Assembly (NCBI GenBank): GCA_937949945.1
Contig: CALFEQ010000080.1
Location: 1 to 64,000 of the forward strand
Length of the DNA stretch: 64,000 nt
Source of the DNA: an uncultured Myxococcales bacterium
Lineage (GTDB): Bacteria > Myxococcota_A > Polyangia > Polyangiales > Polyangiaceae
Direction: 5' to 3'
A program made the position numbers and the translations under genes. This document shows positions 27,192 to 35,514 of this stretch, in pieces (positions within the stretch are counted from its first letter, which is position 1; the number at the start of each line of letters is the position of its first letter). A model generated the notes under the pieces. It worked only from the letters and a program-made list of their open reading frames with translations. It did not search any database and was not told the DNA's origin.

Positions 27192-27803
27192 ATGCGTCGA
27201 TTCGCGTTGCTCGTAACGGCATCCGTGCTCGTGAGCTGGGGGTTCTTCGGAGCGCTCGGAGGGTGTGGCGGCGACGACGACGATTCGACCACGACGTCGC
27301 CCGATGGATCGGCGAGCAACGCGAGCTCCAGCGGCACGAGCGGCTCGTCCGGTACGAGCGGCTCGTCGGGATCGAGCGGGACCGACGGCGACGGCGCCGG
27401 CGGCTCGAGCAGCGGCGCCAACCCGCCGGTGTCGAACCCGGGCAAGCTGACGTGCGGGGACGTCGAGTGCGACGCCGGGTTCGGGCGCGGAGCTGCGGTC
27501 TGCTGCGTTCGCGAAGCGGGCGCGTCCCTCGCGTGCACTCCGGAGAACGTCTGCGTCGGCGGTGGCGCCCTCCGTATCGAATGCGACGAGCCGGCCGATT
27601 GTCCGGCCGGCGGAGGCCCGTCGCGATGTTGCTTCCGCGGCGGCGGTCGAGACCGCGGGACGCAGTGCGCGCGTGACTGCGGGCCCGGCGGCGTTCGGGT
27701 CTGCAAGACGGCGGAGGACTGCGGTGACGCCGGCGCGTGCAACCCGAAGAAGTGCGGAGGCTACGACCTCTGGGTCTGCGGGAACCCGGAGGGCTGCGAG
27801 TAG
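27192..27803 (+). CDS. Cys-rich lipoprotein with Ser/Gly linker (tandem copy 1)
   Basis: 203 residues. Signal peptide ending GALGGC (Cys25) and then GDDDD, which would favour surface or inner-membrane sorting signals in some bacteria. Residues of about 35-80 are a Ser/Gly/Thr linker. The C-terminal 115 residues contain about fourteen Cys in a spaced pattern (TCGDVECDAGF, AVCCVRE, CTPENVCVGG, RIECDEPADCP, RCCFRGG, VCKTAEDCGDAGAC), as expected for a disulfide-knotted secreted domain. GGAGGGG 6 nt before the ATG is a good ribosome site. A paralogue follows 9 bp downstream. Confidence 0.85.
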   Translation: MRRFALLVTASVLVSWGFFGALGGCGGDDDDSTTTSPDGSASNASSSGTSGSSGTSGSSGSSGTDGDGAGGSSSGANPPVSNPGKLTCGDVECDAGFGRGAAVCCVREAGASLACTPENVCVGGGALRIECDEPADCPAGGGPSRCCFRGGGRDRGTQCARDCGPGGVRVCKTAEDCGDAGACNPKKCGGYDLWVCGNPEGCE

Positions 27804-27812
27804 GAGTTCGGC

Positions 27813-28412
27813 ATGAGGAAGCTCTTCGTGATCGTGACGGCGTGCACGCTCGGAGGCTGGGGGATCGGCGGCGCGCTCGGAGGCTGTGGCGGAGACGACG
27901 GAGCGACGGTCGGTGCGACGACCGACGACGGCGGCTCGAACGGCACGAGCGGCGGCACGAGCGGCGGAAGCAGCGGAACGAGCGGCGGCACCACCAGCGG
28001 CGGCCCGAGCGATGGCGGTAGCGATGACGCAGGAGCCGATGGCGGCTCTTCGAGCGGCAGCGCCTCCAACCCCGGCCGGATCACGTGCGGAGCGAGCGAA
28101 TGCAACGTCGCGAACCAGATCTGCTGCCGCTCGGTGCTCGATGCCGGCTGCATCCCGGACGACGCGAACTGCCCGGGCGCCGGCCTCGAGATGGAATGTG
28201 ACGAGGAGGCGGACTGCCCGCAGGGCCAGACGTGCTGCCTCGGCGCGAGCCAGGGCGGCCGTGCACGTTGCAGGAACTCCTGCGGAGGAAGCGAGGTCCG
28301 CCTCTGCAAGACGAATGCGGAGTGCGGCGACGCCGGAGCGTGCAACGAGAAGACATGCCTGGGGCGGAGCTTCCAGGTTTGCGGAGATCCGAACGTCCGA
28401 ATCTGCGACTGA
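27813..28412 (+). CDS. Cys-rich lipoprotein with Ser/Gly linker (tandem copy 2)
   Basis: 199 residues. Same layout as its upstream neighbour: GALGGC lipobox (Cys25), Gly/Ser/Thr linker, then a Cys-rich domain with matching spacing (TCGASECN, ICCRS, CIPDDANCPG, MECDEEADCPQGQTCC, LCKTNAECGDAGAC). The two share the closing pattern CKTxxxCGDAGACN. The pair clearly arose by tandem duplication and then diverged in the linker and middle. Probably a cell-surface protein; binding target unknown. Confidence 0.85.
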   Translation: MRKLFVIVTACTLGGWGIGGALGGCGGDDGATVGATTDDGGSNGTSGGTSGGSSGTSGGTTSGGPSDGGSDDAGADGGSSSGSASNPGRITCGASECNVANQICCRSVLDAGCIPDDANCPGAGLEMECDEEADCPQGQTCCLGASQGGRARCRNSCGGSEVRLCKTNAECGDAGACNEKTCLGRSFQVCGDPNVRICD

Positions 28413-28421
28413 TGGGGAGGA

Positions 28422-28442
28422 GGCTCCAGGCTCCAGGCTCCA
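28422..28442. repeat. Heptamer array, GGCTCCA x3
   Basis: Three perfect GGCTCCA units beginning 9 bp after the Cys-rich lipoprotein stop. It is one of the few arrays with three rather than four units. Confidence 0.9.
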
Positions 28443-28512
28443 GCGGGGGTTCGCTGAAGGCTGGACGCTGCAGTGTCGAGCTCCTCGCTTTGCGGCAGGC
28501 GCTCTCCGAAAG

Positions 28513-28533
28513 CTGGAGACTGGAGTCTGAAGT
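28513..28533. repeat. Heptamer array, CTGGAG(A/T)-type x3
   Basis: Units CTGGAGA, CTGGAGT and CTGAAGT, running up to the stop codon of the GH35 gene. The orientation is opposite to the array at 28422, so the two flank the convergent intergenic gap. Confidence 0.8.
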
Positions 28534-30659
28534 CAGCTCTCGATCGCGAACAGCCGCGCCGTGCGGGCGGGGACCTCGACGACGAAGCCGCCCGCCTGCG
28601 CCTCGATGCGTGCAGGCTCGCGCGTGCGCGGCAACAGGTCGACGATCGCACGCGGACGGGGTCCGAGGCCGACCGTCGCGAGCACGGCTTGCGGCTCGGG
28701 GTTCATCACGAAGGCGACCTTGGGCGTGCCTTGGGCGTCCTCGTGCACCGTGACGAAGACCGTCGACGGATCGACCGGATAGGTCGGCAGGCCGAGCTCC
28801 TCGACGAACCGCGCGACGAGGGCATCGGCACGCGCCGGATCGTCGAGCGGCTCGAGCTCGAGACCGGTCACGTCGTGTGGGCTGTCGAGGCGCCGCATCG
28901 ACCCGTCGCGCTGCGGGACGGTGGGCCCGATCGTGACGGGTGTGCCGCGACGCGCATGCACCTCGCGTAGCGTGTCGAGGACCTCCCGCTTCAGGCCGCC
29001 GGCCGTCGTGCAGACGATCCACGCGGCGTCCTCGATGGAAGCCGCGAGCGAGTCGCCGCCCGCGTAGGCGAACGGCACGCCGCGCACGAGGAGCGCGCGC
29101 TCGAACGCGCGGATGAACGACTCGCCGGCGATCGGCGGCGCGGGGACGAAGCGCCCGTGCTCCGCGGGAGCGTCGCCGTCGGCCGCTCCGTTCTCGAGAT
29201 CGTCCTCGAGGCAGCTGTCGAGCGGGCCCGAGAACGCGATGTTGAACACGGCAGGCGTCACCGGCCCGAAGGCGTGCGTCGCTCGCGCGAGCCGGCGGAG
29301 CGCGCGCGGCACGACGAGGCGAACGGGTGCGCGGCGGCGGAGCGTGTGGAACTGGACGCGATCGAGCACCTCGATGAGGGCCTTGTACTCGTCGGCGAAG
29401 CGGCTCGGCAGGCCGTGCTCGTCGATGGGCGCTCCGACCCAACGATCGCGGTTGACGGCCATGTACAGGTTGAAGCCTCGCAAGCCGTACGCGAGCGCGG
29501 CCATCAGGGTGTAGAGCGAGTCCTTCTCGTCGAGCGGAGCGAAGAAGGGCGGGAACCCCGCGCCGACCTCCGCGCCGTAGGCGGGGACGCCGCGTCCCTC
29601 GCAGCGCACGGCGAGCTCGCTCGTGCGCCGCATGATCGTCGCGTGATGCTTCGGGTTCGCGGGGTGGTAGTAGTCGAGCCCGACGAGGTCGACGACCCGC
29701 GCGATGCGCCCGGGGTTCAGCGCCGTCGCGGCCTCGCCGAGCGGCAGGTTGTGCATCGTCGGGACCGCCGAGCAGCCCGCCATCTCGAGCGCCTTCGCGA
29801 AGCGCGCCATAGCGTGCGCGAGCAGGTGCTCGTGGAACTGCATCCAATCCAGGTGGCGCGGCAGCTCGTCGGCGCTCTTCGCGTCGAAGCGGGTCGGAGG
29901 CGTCGCAGCCGCGAACGTGACGTTCGGATCGCCCCACGCGTCGCGGAGCGCCTTCGGGCTCTGGTATTTCTCGCGGAGGAAGTCGCGAAAGAGCCGGATC
30001 GCGTCGGGGTGGTAATCCTGATCGTACGGCCCGTCGCGGAAGTAGAGCGCGCCCTCGTTGTCGATCTGCCACATCACGATCGGGCCGTGCGGATACTGCA
30101 GAGGCGCGAGGACGCGGCCGACCGCCTCGAACCAGAGCGCGGCCTCGTCGTGGAACGCCTCGCTCGCGTAGCTGGGAACCGGGAACGCCGTCGGGACGAT
30201 GGGCAGGACGACGGGGTTGTCGCGCGGGGTCCGCGCCTGACATGCGCGATCCCAGACGACGCGCTCGGGCAGTCCGAAGTACGTGAGCTCCGCGTTGATG
30301 TGCGGGCCCGGCCGCGCGATGACGTAGAGCCCGCGCTCCGCGCAGAGGCGCATGAAGCGGGCGACGTCGAGGCGGGCGATCTTGTCACCGAAGTCGAAGC
30401 TCCCGTGCCCCGTCTCGTGGACGCCCCACGGCACGTACGTGTCGACGACGCGCAGGCCCATCGCCTTCATCGCGTCGAGGCACGGCGCCCATTGCTCGGG
30501 CGCGTGGCGCCAGTAGTGCATCGCGCCGGCCCACAGCGGAAGGACCTCGCCTCCGCGGTCGCGGAGCACGAGGCCGTGGGGATGGACCTCCACGGTGCGC
30601 GTCGTGGTCGGATCGCGCCGCGACGAACCACGGCCGAGGTTGCTGGTCGTCTCACTCAT
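28533..30659 (-). CDS. Beta-galactosidase-like glycoside hydrolase (GH35 type)
   Basis: 708 residues. The N-terminal barrel has LPLWAGAMHYWRHAPEQWAPCLDAMKAMGLRVVDTYVPWGVHE-type sequence characteristic of GH35. The general acid/base Glu lies in the MWQIDNEGA stretch (about residue 205), and YGAEVGAGFPPFF probably holds the nucleophile. C-terminal beta domains complete the chain. No signal peptide is seen, so it should act in the cytoplasm on beta-galactosides imported by other systems. A divergent winged-helix gene starts 162 bp upstream and may regulate it. Confidence 0.88.
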   Translation of the reverse strand: MSETTSNLGRGSSRRDPTTTRTVEVHPHGLVLRDRGGEVLPLWAGAMHYWRHAPEQWAPCLDAMKAMGLRVVDTYVPWGVHETGHGSFDFGDKIARLDVARFMRLCAERGLYVIARPGPHINAELTYFGLPERVVWDRACQARTPRDNPVVLPIVPTAFPVPSYASEAFHDEAALWFEAVGRVLAPLQYPHGPIVMWQIDNEGALYFRDGPYDQDYHPDAIRLFRDFLREKYQSPKALRDAWGDPNVTFAAATPPTRFDAKSADELPRHLDWMQFHEHLLAHAMARFAKALEMAGCSAVPTMHNLPLGEAATALNPGRIARVVDLVGLDYYHPANPKHHATIMRRTSELAVRCEGRGVPAYGAEVGAGFPPFFAPLDEKDSLYTLMAALAYGLRGFNLYMAVNRDRWVGAPIDEHGLPSRFADEYKALIEVLDRVQFHTLRRRAPVRLVVPRALRRLARATHAFGPVTPAVFNIAFSGPLDSCLEDDLENGAADGDAPAEHGRFVPAPPIAGESFIRAFERALLVRGVPFAYAGGDSLAASIEDAAWIVCTTAGGLKREVLDTLREVHARRGTPVTIGPTVPQRDGSMRRLDSPHDVTGLELEPLDDPARADALVARFVEELGLPTYPVDPSTVFVTVHEDAQGTPKVAFVMNPEPQAVLATVGLGPRPRAIVDLLPRTREPARIEAQAGGFVVEVPARTARLFAIES

Positions 30660-30821
30660 CGACGGGTTTCCGAAGCTAGCATCCTTCGAGGGCGGCCCGA
30701 CCCCGCGATCGTGCCCGCGCCTTCCGGTTCACGGGCTCCTCAGCGGATCGAAACGGATCATCCCCTCCGGCCGCGAGATCACGCAGTTGAGAGAGGCACG
30801 TTTCATGCTTCGACGCCGCGC

Positions 30822-31325
30822 ATGAAGCGCATCGACGAGGCCTTTTTCCAGGTTGCAGAGGCCATCCGCGCGCGAGGCGCGGTGCCCGAGGACGTGATCC
30901 GGAACCTGGAGATGCTTCGCCACTCCGTCGACCGATGGCTGTCCGGCGCTGGAGAGACGGTCTGCGCTCCGGCGCACGGCCACTGGGTCGTGTCACCGAG
31001 CGGCGTTCGCATCGATCTGTTGCGCCGTCCGACGCTGCGCCGGATCTTGACGGCGCTCGTCGAGGCGCGCCTCGCCCGTCCCGGAGAGGCCGTACCCGCC
31101 GCCGAGCTCGTGGCCGCAGGATGGCCCGGCGACACGGTCGGTCCGGAGACGGCGACGAACCGGCTGCGCGTCGCCATCTGCCGGCTGCGCCAGCTCGGGC
31201 TCGAGACGGTGATCGTCACGACGAGCTCGGGTTGGATGATCGATGCCAGGATCCGCGTCGTGCGCGACGACACGGCCGAGCCGATGGGAGCGATGGTGAA
31301 CGTCGAGTCGGCCAGGGCGGCGTGA
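30822..31325 (+). CDS. Winged-helix DNA-binding protein (OmpR effector-domain type)
   Basis: 167 residues from MKRIDEAFF; no receiver domain. The N-terminal 55 residues are helical (FFQVAEAIRARGAVPEDVIRNLEMLRHSVDRWL). The rest resembles the OmpR/PhoB C-terminal winged helix: strands around VSPSGVRIDLLRRPTLRRILTALV, a recognition-helix region ETATNRLRVAICRLRQLG and a wing (VIVTTSSGWMID). It is transcribed away from the GH35 gene across a 162-bp gap, the usual layout of a local regulator. The target is inferred only from position. Confidence 0.7.
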   Translation: MKRIDEAFFQVAEAIRARGAVPEDVIRNLEMLRHSVDRWLSGAGETVCAPAHGHWVVSPSGVRIDLLRRPTLRRILTALVEARLARPGEAVPAAELVAAGWPGDTVGPETATNRLRVAICRLRQLGLETVIVTTSSGWMIDARIRVVRDDTAEPMGAMVNVESARAA

Positions 31326-31336
31326 CGGGGCTGGCA

Positions 31337-31364
31337 GTCCTCAGTCCTCGGTCCTCAGTCCTCG
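31337..31364. repeat. Heptamer array, GTCCTC(A/G) x4
   Basis: Units alternate GTCCTCA and GTCCTCG. The array sits in the convergent gap between the winged-helix gene and the kinase gene; degenerate GCCTCGG/GGCTCAG units continue to about 31410. Confidence 0.92.
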
Positions 31365-31429
31365 GCGAGGCGGACGTCAGCCTCGGGGCTCAGAGAGCTC
31401 GGGCCTCGATGTCGAGCCTCTGAACCTCT

Positions 31430-32527
31430 TCAGCCGAGCTCTTCGCCCAGCGTGCGGGCGAGGATGTCGCGTAGCTCGGCCATGTCCGGATCGTGCGGGG
31501 CGAGGCGTGCGAGGGCGGCGCCGACCTTCTTGATCGTCGGGGTGACGAACTTCAAAAACGACGGGTTGCCCTTCTGCCGGTCGATGAAGACGAAGCGGCC
31601 GGCGTCCTTCAGCTTGCGTTGGACGGTGACGAGGTCGAACTCGTGGAGCAGCCGCGAGCGGCTCTCTTCCCCGAAGCTGCGCGAGAGCGCGGCGGCGTCG
31701 GCGTAGTCGGAGAGGCGCGCCTCCACGAAGGCGCGGTCGAACTCCTGGTAGCTGTCGTTGAGCAGCGCGACGAGATCGTAGACGCGAGGTCCGAGCAGCG
31801 CGTCCTGGAAGTCGATCCAGACGAGGCGGCGCCGGTCGGCGTCGCCGGGGACGACCATGATGTTCCGCGACTGGTAGTCCCGATGCACGAAGCCGCGGGG
31901 CAGGTCCGCGACGCGCCGGGCGAGTCGATCCGCGATCGCGTTCCATCGCGGGACGTCCTCGGGCGCGAGCTTCTTGTCCCGAGCGTCGAGCCCCCACTCC
32001 CTGAAGTGCTCGATCTCCCATCGAAGGAGATCGAAGTCGAACGTGCGGCTCGCCACGACGGATCCCTCGGGCAGGACGGCGAGCTCGTTCTGCGCGCGTG
32101 CGAGATCCCGGACGGCCTGGCGGTAGAGCGCCTCCCTTTCGTCGGGATGCTTGAGGAGCCAGTTCGCGAGCGTGTCGTCGCCGAGGTCCTCGATGACGAG
32201 CCAGCCGTGCTCGGTGTCCTCCGCGAGCACGTCGGGCACGTCGACGCCGTGCTCCGCGAGGAGATCCCTCACCTCGAGGAACGGCCAGCGCTTGCTGCTG
32301 TCGTGAGCCTTCTGCACCTCCTCGGGACGGCCGCCCTCGGGGACGAACATCGCCACGGCGGTCTTCCCGCCCGGCAGCGCGACACGGAAGTAGCGCCGGG
32401 TCGAGGCGCCGCCGGGCATCTCCGTCGCGTGGAGATCGGCGCCGAACTTGGCGCGAACGAGAGCCGCGAGCCTGTCCTTCGAGACCTCGGCGTCGGGTGC
32501 CTTGAGCGTGGGCGAAACGACGGACAC
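31430..32527 (-). CDS. Aminoglycoside-phosphotransferase-fold kinase, AmgK-like
   Basis: 365 residues. An APH-type fold: ATP-binding N-lobe (STRRYFRVALPGGKTAVAMF), interdomain WLVIEDLGDDTLANWL, Brenner motif FVHRDYQSRNIMV with catalytic Asp, and the metal-binding IDFQDALLGPRVYDLVALL. The HRDYxxRN and DFQDAxxGPxxYDL pattern is close to AmgK, which phosphorylates the anomeric carbon of N-acetylmuramate/N-acetylglucosamine in peptidoglycan recycling. The usual partner MurU is not in this window. It is divergent from rsmG with 49 bp between starts. Confidence 0.8.
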   Translation of the reverse strand: MSVVSPTLKAPDAEVSKDRLAALVRAKFGADLHATEMPGGASTRRYFRVALPGGKTAVAMFVPEGGRPEEVQKAHDSSKRWPFLEVRDLLAEHGVDVPDVLAEDTEHGWLVIEDLGDDTLANWLLKHPDEREALYRQAVRDLARAQNELAVLPEGSVVASRTFDFDLLRWEIEHFREWGLDARDKKLAPEDVPRWNAIADRLARRVADLPRGFVHRDYQSRNIMVVPGDADRRRLVWIDFQDALLGPRVYDLVALLNDSYQEFDRAFVEARLSDYADAAALSRSFGEESRSRLLHEFDLVTVQRKLKDAGRFVFIDRQKGNPSFLKFVTPTIKKVGAALARLAPHDPDMAELRDILARTLGEELG

Positions 32528-32576
32528 TTCCAGTTCCCATTATCCTTTCTGGACGAACGGCGCCATCCTTCCCCGC

Positions 32577-33224
32577 ATGGAAGCGGACGAGGGCCGCCTC
32601 ACCACCGTCCTGTCACTGGCTGGGACCTCCGTCATCGCGGACGACGCGACACGGGCGCTCGGGGCCTGGCTCGGCCTGCTCCGGCAATGGAACGCGCGCG
32701 TCGACCTCACGGCCGCACGCACGGACAACGAGCTCTTCGACCTCATGCTCGCCGACGCGGCCGTGCTCGCCCGGCCCGGTCTCGTCCCGACGGGCGCGCG
32801 CGTGGTCGACGTCGGGACCGGCGCGGGCGCGCCAGGCCTCGCCCTGGCGCTGATGCGTCCCGACCTGCGCGTCACGCTCGTGGAGCCGCTGACGAAGCGC
32901 GTGGCCTTCCTCCGGACGGTCCTCGGGACGGTCGGCCGTACGGACATCGAGCTCGTACGCGAGCGCGTCGAGAACGTGGTCGCCCGGCGACCGGACGGAT
33001 GGGACGTGGCGATCTCGCGGGCGACGCTCGCGCCTGCCGCGTGGGTCCCGCTGGGTCTCCGCCTCGCGCCGGCGGCGTGGGCGCTGCTCGCCCGCGAGGA
33101 GCCTCCGGAGGTGGAGGAAGCGACGGTCGACGAGGACGTGGCCTACGCGTGGCCGCTGACGAAGGCGAGCCGGCGGCTCGTCCGCTACCGGAGGGTGCCC
33201 GAGCGTTCGACCACGAATGCATGA
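32577..33224 (+). CDS. rsmG: 16S rRNA m7G527 methyltransferase RsmG (GidB)
   Basis: 215 residues from MEADEGR, normal length. Helical N-terminus with the family stretch WLGLLRQWNARVDLTAAR, then the SAM-binding motif RVVDVGTGAGAPGLALAL and VTLVEPLTKRVAFLRTVL; the acceptor region has AISRAT. It methylates N7 of G527 in the 16S 530 loop. Loss of this enzyme gives low-level streptomycin resistance in many bacteria. It is followed after 40 bp by an unrecognised gene on the same strand. Confidence 0.93.
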   Translation: MEADEGRLTTVLSLAGTSVIADDATRALGAWLGLLRQWNARVDLTAARTDNELFDLMLADAAVLARPGLVPTGARVVDVGTGAGAPGLALALMRPDLRVTLVEPLTKRVAFLRTVLGTVGRTDIELVRERVENVVARRPDGWDVAISRATLAPAAWVPLGLRLAPAAWALLAREEPPEVEEATVDEDVAYAWPLTKASRRLVRYRRVPERSTTNA

Positions 33225-33264
33225 ACGATTTTGCAGCTACCGCCCTCCGTGCGATGCTCTGCCA

Positions 33265-34332
33265 ATGTTCGATCCCTCCGCGGCCAAGCTTCGGCTGGAG
33301 CGCCTTTGGAAGCTCGAGGCGAGCTTCGGCGTCGAGCGCGGCAGCAATCGTGTCTTCCTCGACGAGATCGTGAGCGACCGCATGCAGCTCGTCTCCGGGC
33401 TGCAGGTCCTGCGAGACGAGCTCCAGTTCGCGACCCCGCCGCCATCGCTCGATCGCGAGGCATGCGCCGCGGATCTGCGCCAACCGAGCGTGGTCACGAC
33501 GCTCGCGCACACGAACTGCGGTGACCGCATCCACCACGGGGAGGTCGAGCACTACCGGCGCATCGTCGCCTCCCGTTTCGCGACGCTCTCCGAGATGGGG
33601 ACGCTGAAGCCGGAGTCCTTCCATCCGACCGGCGGAGGAACCGACGACGGGGCGACGCTCGCGCACGTCACGTGGGCGCACGCGCTGGACGAGCCGCTCC
33701 GCAAGCGCATCTACGAGGGCAACCCGCAGAGCTTCGTGATGTGCGCGTTCGACCTCAAGACGCACGTCGGTCGCGACTACGACGAGCTGACCTACGGGCG
33801 GACCCGCGAGTCCCGGTGGCGAGAGCCACGAGCGGCGTGCGGCGCGATCGTCGGCACGCTCGCGCACTTCGACGAGAAGAACGACGTGCACCGCCGGATC
33901 CGCGGTAACCTCGGCGAGGAGAACTTCGCCTATCTGACGAAGACGCCGGTCAAGACGAAGGAGGGCGTCGAGATCACCGCCGTGGTCGCCGCGGCGATCG
34001 TCGCCGTCCACGGCATGCTCGAGACGGCGCGCGCGCTTCGCCACGAGATGGACCGCCGCGGGCTCGCGCACCTCACCGCGTCGATCATCGTCAACCGCCC
34101 CTCCCTGCCCGACACGATCATCTATCTCGCCCGCGCGACGGTCTTCGACGGCGAGCTCAGGACCCAGGGCTTCGGCGTCGATGCACGCAAGTACAGCGGC
34201 GAGATGATCGATCGGAGCGGCGAGAAGCGGCTCAAGCTGTCCTACGACGGGACGAGCGAGACCGGCTTCCCGATCACCGACGAGCGGTACGAGGTCCGCG
34301 AGTCGGCCCTCCCGCACGACGTCTTCGCGTGA
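33265..34332 (+). CDS. Unrecognised 355-residue cytoplasmic protein
   Basis: 355 residues from MFDPSAAK. The frame also opens at 33217 but would overlap the rsmG end. No signal peptide and no membrane helix. Well-balanced composition with stretches such as VVTTLAHTNCGDRIHHGEVEHYRRIV, TGGGTDDGATLAHVTWAHAL, MCAFDLKTHVGRDYDELTYG and LTASIIVNRPSLPDTIIYLARATVFDGELR. Conserved-looking His, Cys and Asp residues in the first half hint at an enzyme or metal site, but I recognise no family. The gene is clearly real from codon use. Confidence 0.8.
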   Translation: MFDPSAAKLRLERLWKLEASFGVERGSNRVFLDEIVSDRMQLVSGLQVLRDELQFATPPPSLDREACAADLRQPSVVTTLAHTNCGDRIHHGEVEHYRRIVASRFATLSEMGTLKPESFHPTGGGTDDGATLAHVTWAHALDEPLRKRIYEGNPQSFVMCAFDLKTHVGRDYDELTYGRTRESRWREPRAACGAIVGTLAHFDEKNDVHRRIRGNLGEENFAYLTKTPVKTKEGVEITAVVAAAIVAVHGMLETARALRHEMDRRGLAHLTASIIVNRPSLPDTIIYLARATVFDGELRTQGFGVDARKYSGEMIDRSGEKRLKLSYDGTSETGFPITDERYEVRESALPHDVFA

Positions 34333-34372
34333 CGCGACCACGCCCGACGTCGCACGGGAGCGGGCTCGAGGA

Positions 34373-35320
34373 TCAGGTCAAGACACCGCGCTCGGCCGCG
34401 AGCGGCGGCGGCAGCTTCTCGCCGAGGCGCTCGCGCAGGTTCCGCTCGATGTTGCGGGAGATCGCCTTGAGCGGCAGGTCGTTGATGTCGGTCCCGAACG
34501 GCTGCTCGAGCTCGTCGCCGATCGCGTCGAGACCGAAGAAGCAGTACGAGATCGCGAGGACGACGAACGGCGTCGCCCACTTGATCGTGTCCATCAAGCC
34601 GAAGGGCAAGAGCGTGCAGTAGACGGCGACGATCCGGTGCATCAAGACCGTGTACGAGTACGGGATCGGCGTCGCCTTGATGCGCTCGCAGCCGCCCTGG
34701 ATGTCCGTCAGCGCGGTGAGGGAGCCCTCCAGCACGGGGATGTGGAACGGGTGGATCCACTTCTTTCGCCTGGCCTCGACGAGGAGATCGCCCATCCGCT
34801 GAATCATCGCGGTCGGGACGTTCTCCTCGTCACGGAACCGGCTCGCCTCCTCCGGGCCGAGGATGTGCTCGAGGACCTCCATCGGCGAGGTGTCGCGGAG
34901 GTGGTGTCGAAGCGCATGGGCGTAGGCGATCACGAGGTGGACGAAGCGGATCTCGAACTGCCGGATCGCTTCGTCGACTCCGGGCCCGCGCTCCGCGTCG
35001 GGCTGCGGCTCGATGAGCGTCAGGATCTGTCGTGTGATCGAGCGCGAGGTGTTGACCAGCGCGCCCCAGAGCTTCCGCCCCTCCCAGAAGCGGTCGTAGG
35101 CGGTGTTGTTCCGGAAGCCGAGGAAGATGCCGAGCGGGAGACCGACGAGCGTGAAGGGGGTCGCGGTCAGTGCGTAGTGCACCTCCTCGACCGACTCGTA
35201 GATGATCGTGACGACGATGCTGATGGCCGTGACGGTCAGGGTACGCAGCCAGATGTGAGGCAGCGCGAACCCGCCGAGGATGACCGTCCAGATCCACGAC
35301 CGCGATCGATCGACCCACAT
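34373..35320 (-). CDS. Bestrophin-family chloride channel
   Basis: 315 residues from MWVDRSRSW; an upstream ATG at 35359 would add 13 residues. Four main hydrophobic segments: residues of about 15-50, 55-85, 230-255 and 260-275. The family pattern VGLPLGIFLGFRNNTAYDRFWEGRKLWGALVNTSRS is nearly complete. Bacterial bestrophins form pentameric ion channels in the inner membrane. The sequence around LPFGLMDTIKWATPFVVLAISYCFFGLDAIGDELEQPFG is the conserved C-terminal part. The upstream gap carries two heptamer arrays. Confidence 0.92.
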   Translation of the reverse strand: MWVDRSRSWIWTVILGGFALPHIWLRTLTVTAISIVVTIIYESVEEVHYALTATPFTLVGLPLGIFLGFRNNTAYDRFWEGRKLWGALVNTSRSITRQILTLIEPQPDAERGPGVDEAIRQFEIRFVHLVIAYAHALRHHLRDTSPMEVLEHILGPEEASRFRDEENVPTAMIQRMGDLLVEARRKKWIHPFHIPVLEGSLTALTDIQGGCERIKATPIPYSYTVLMHRIVAVYCTLLPFGLMDTIKWATPFVVLAISYCFFGLDAIGDELEQPFGTDINDLPLKAISRNIERNLRERLGEKLPPPLAAERGVLT

Positions 35321-35421
35321 GCGTGGCGCGAGACTACGAGGCGCGCCGCCATGGAGCAACGCCGACTTCCCGCGGCGCCCTCGAAACCTGCTCCGCCGTG
35401 CAGGTGAAGTCGGAAAGGCCC

Positions 35422-35449
35422 GGCCTCGGGCCTCAGCCCTCGGCCCTCG
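35422..35449. repeat. Heptamer array, GGCCTC(G/A)/GCCCTCG x4
   Basis: Units GGCCTCG, GGCCTCA, GCCCTCG, GCCCTCG. Eight bases separate it from an oppositely oriented array at 35458. Confidence 0.9.
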
Positions 35450-35457
35450 TGGAAGAG

Positions 35458-35512
35458 CTGAGGACCGAGGACCGAGGACCGAGGAGTTGGATCAGGACCG
35501 AGGACTGAAGGA
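35458..35512. repeat. Heptamer array, C(T/C)GAGGA x4 plus degenerate copies
   Basis: CTGAGGA followed by three CCGAGGA units (35458-35485), then a 5-bp break and degenerate units (ATCAGGA, CCGAGGA, CTGAAGG) reaching the lipoprotein stop at 35515. Partly complementary to the preceding array. Confidence 0.9.
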
Positions 35513-35514
35513 GC

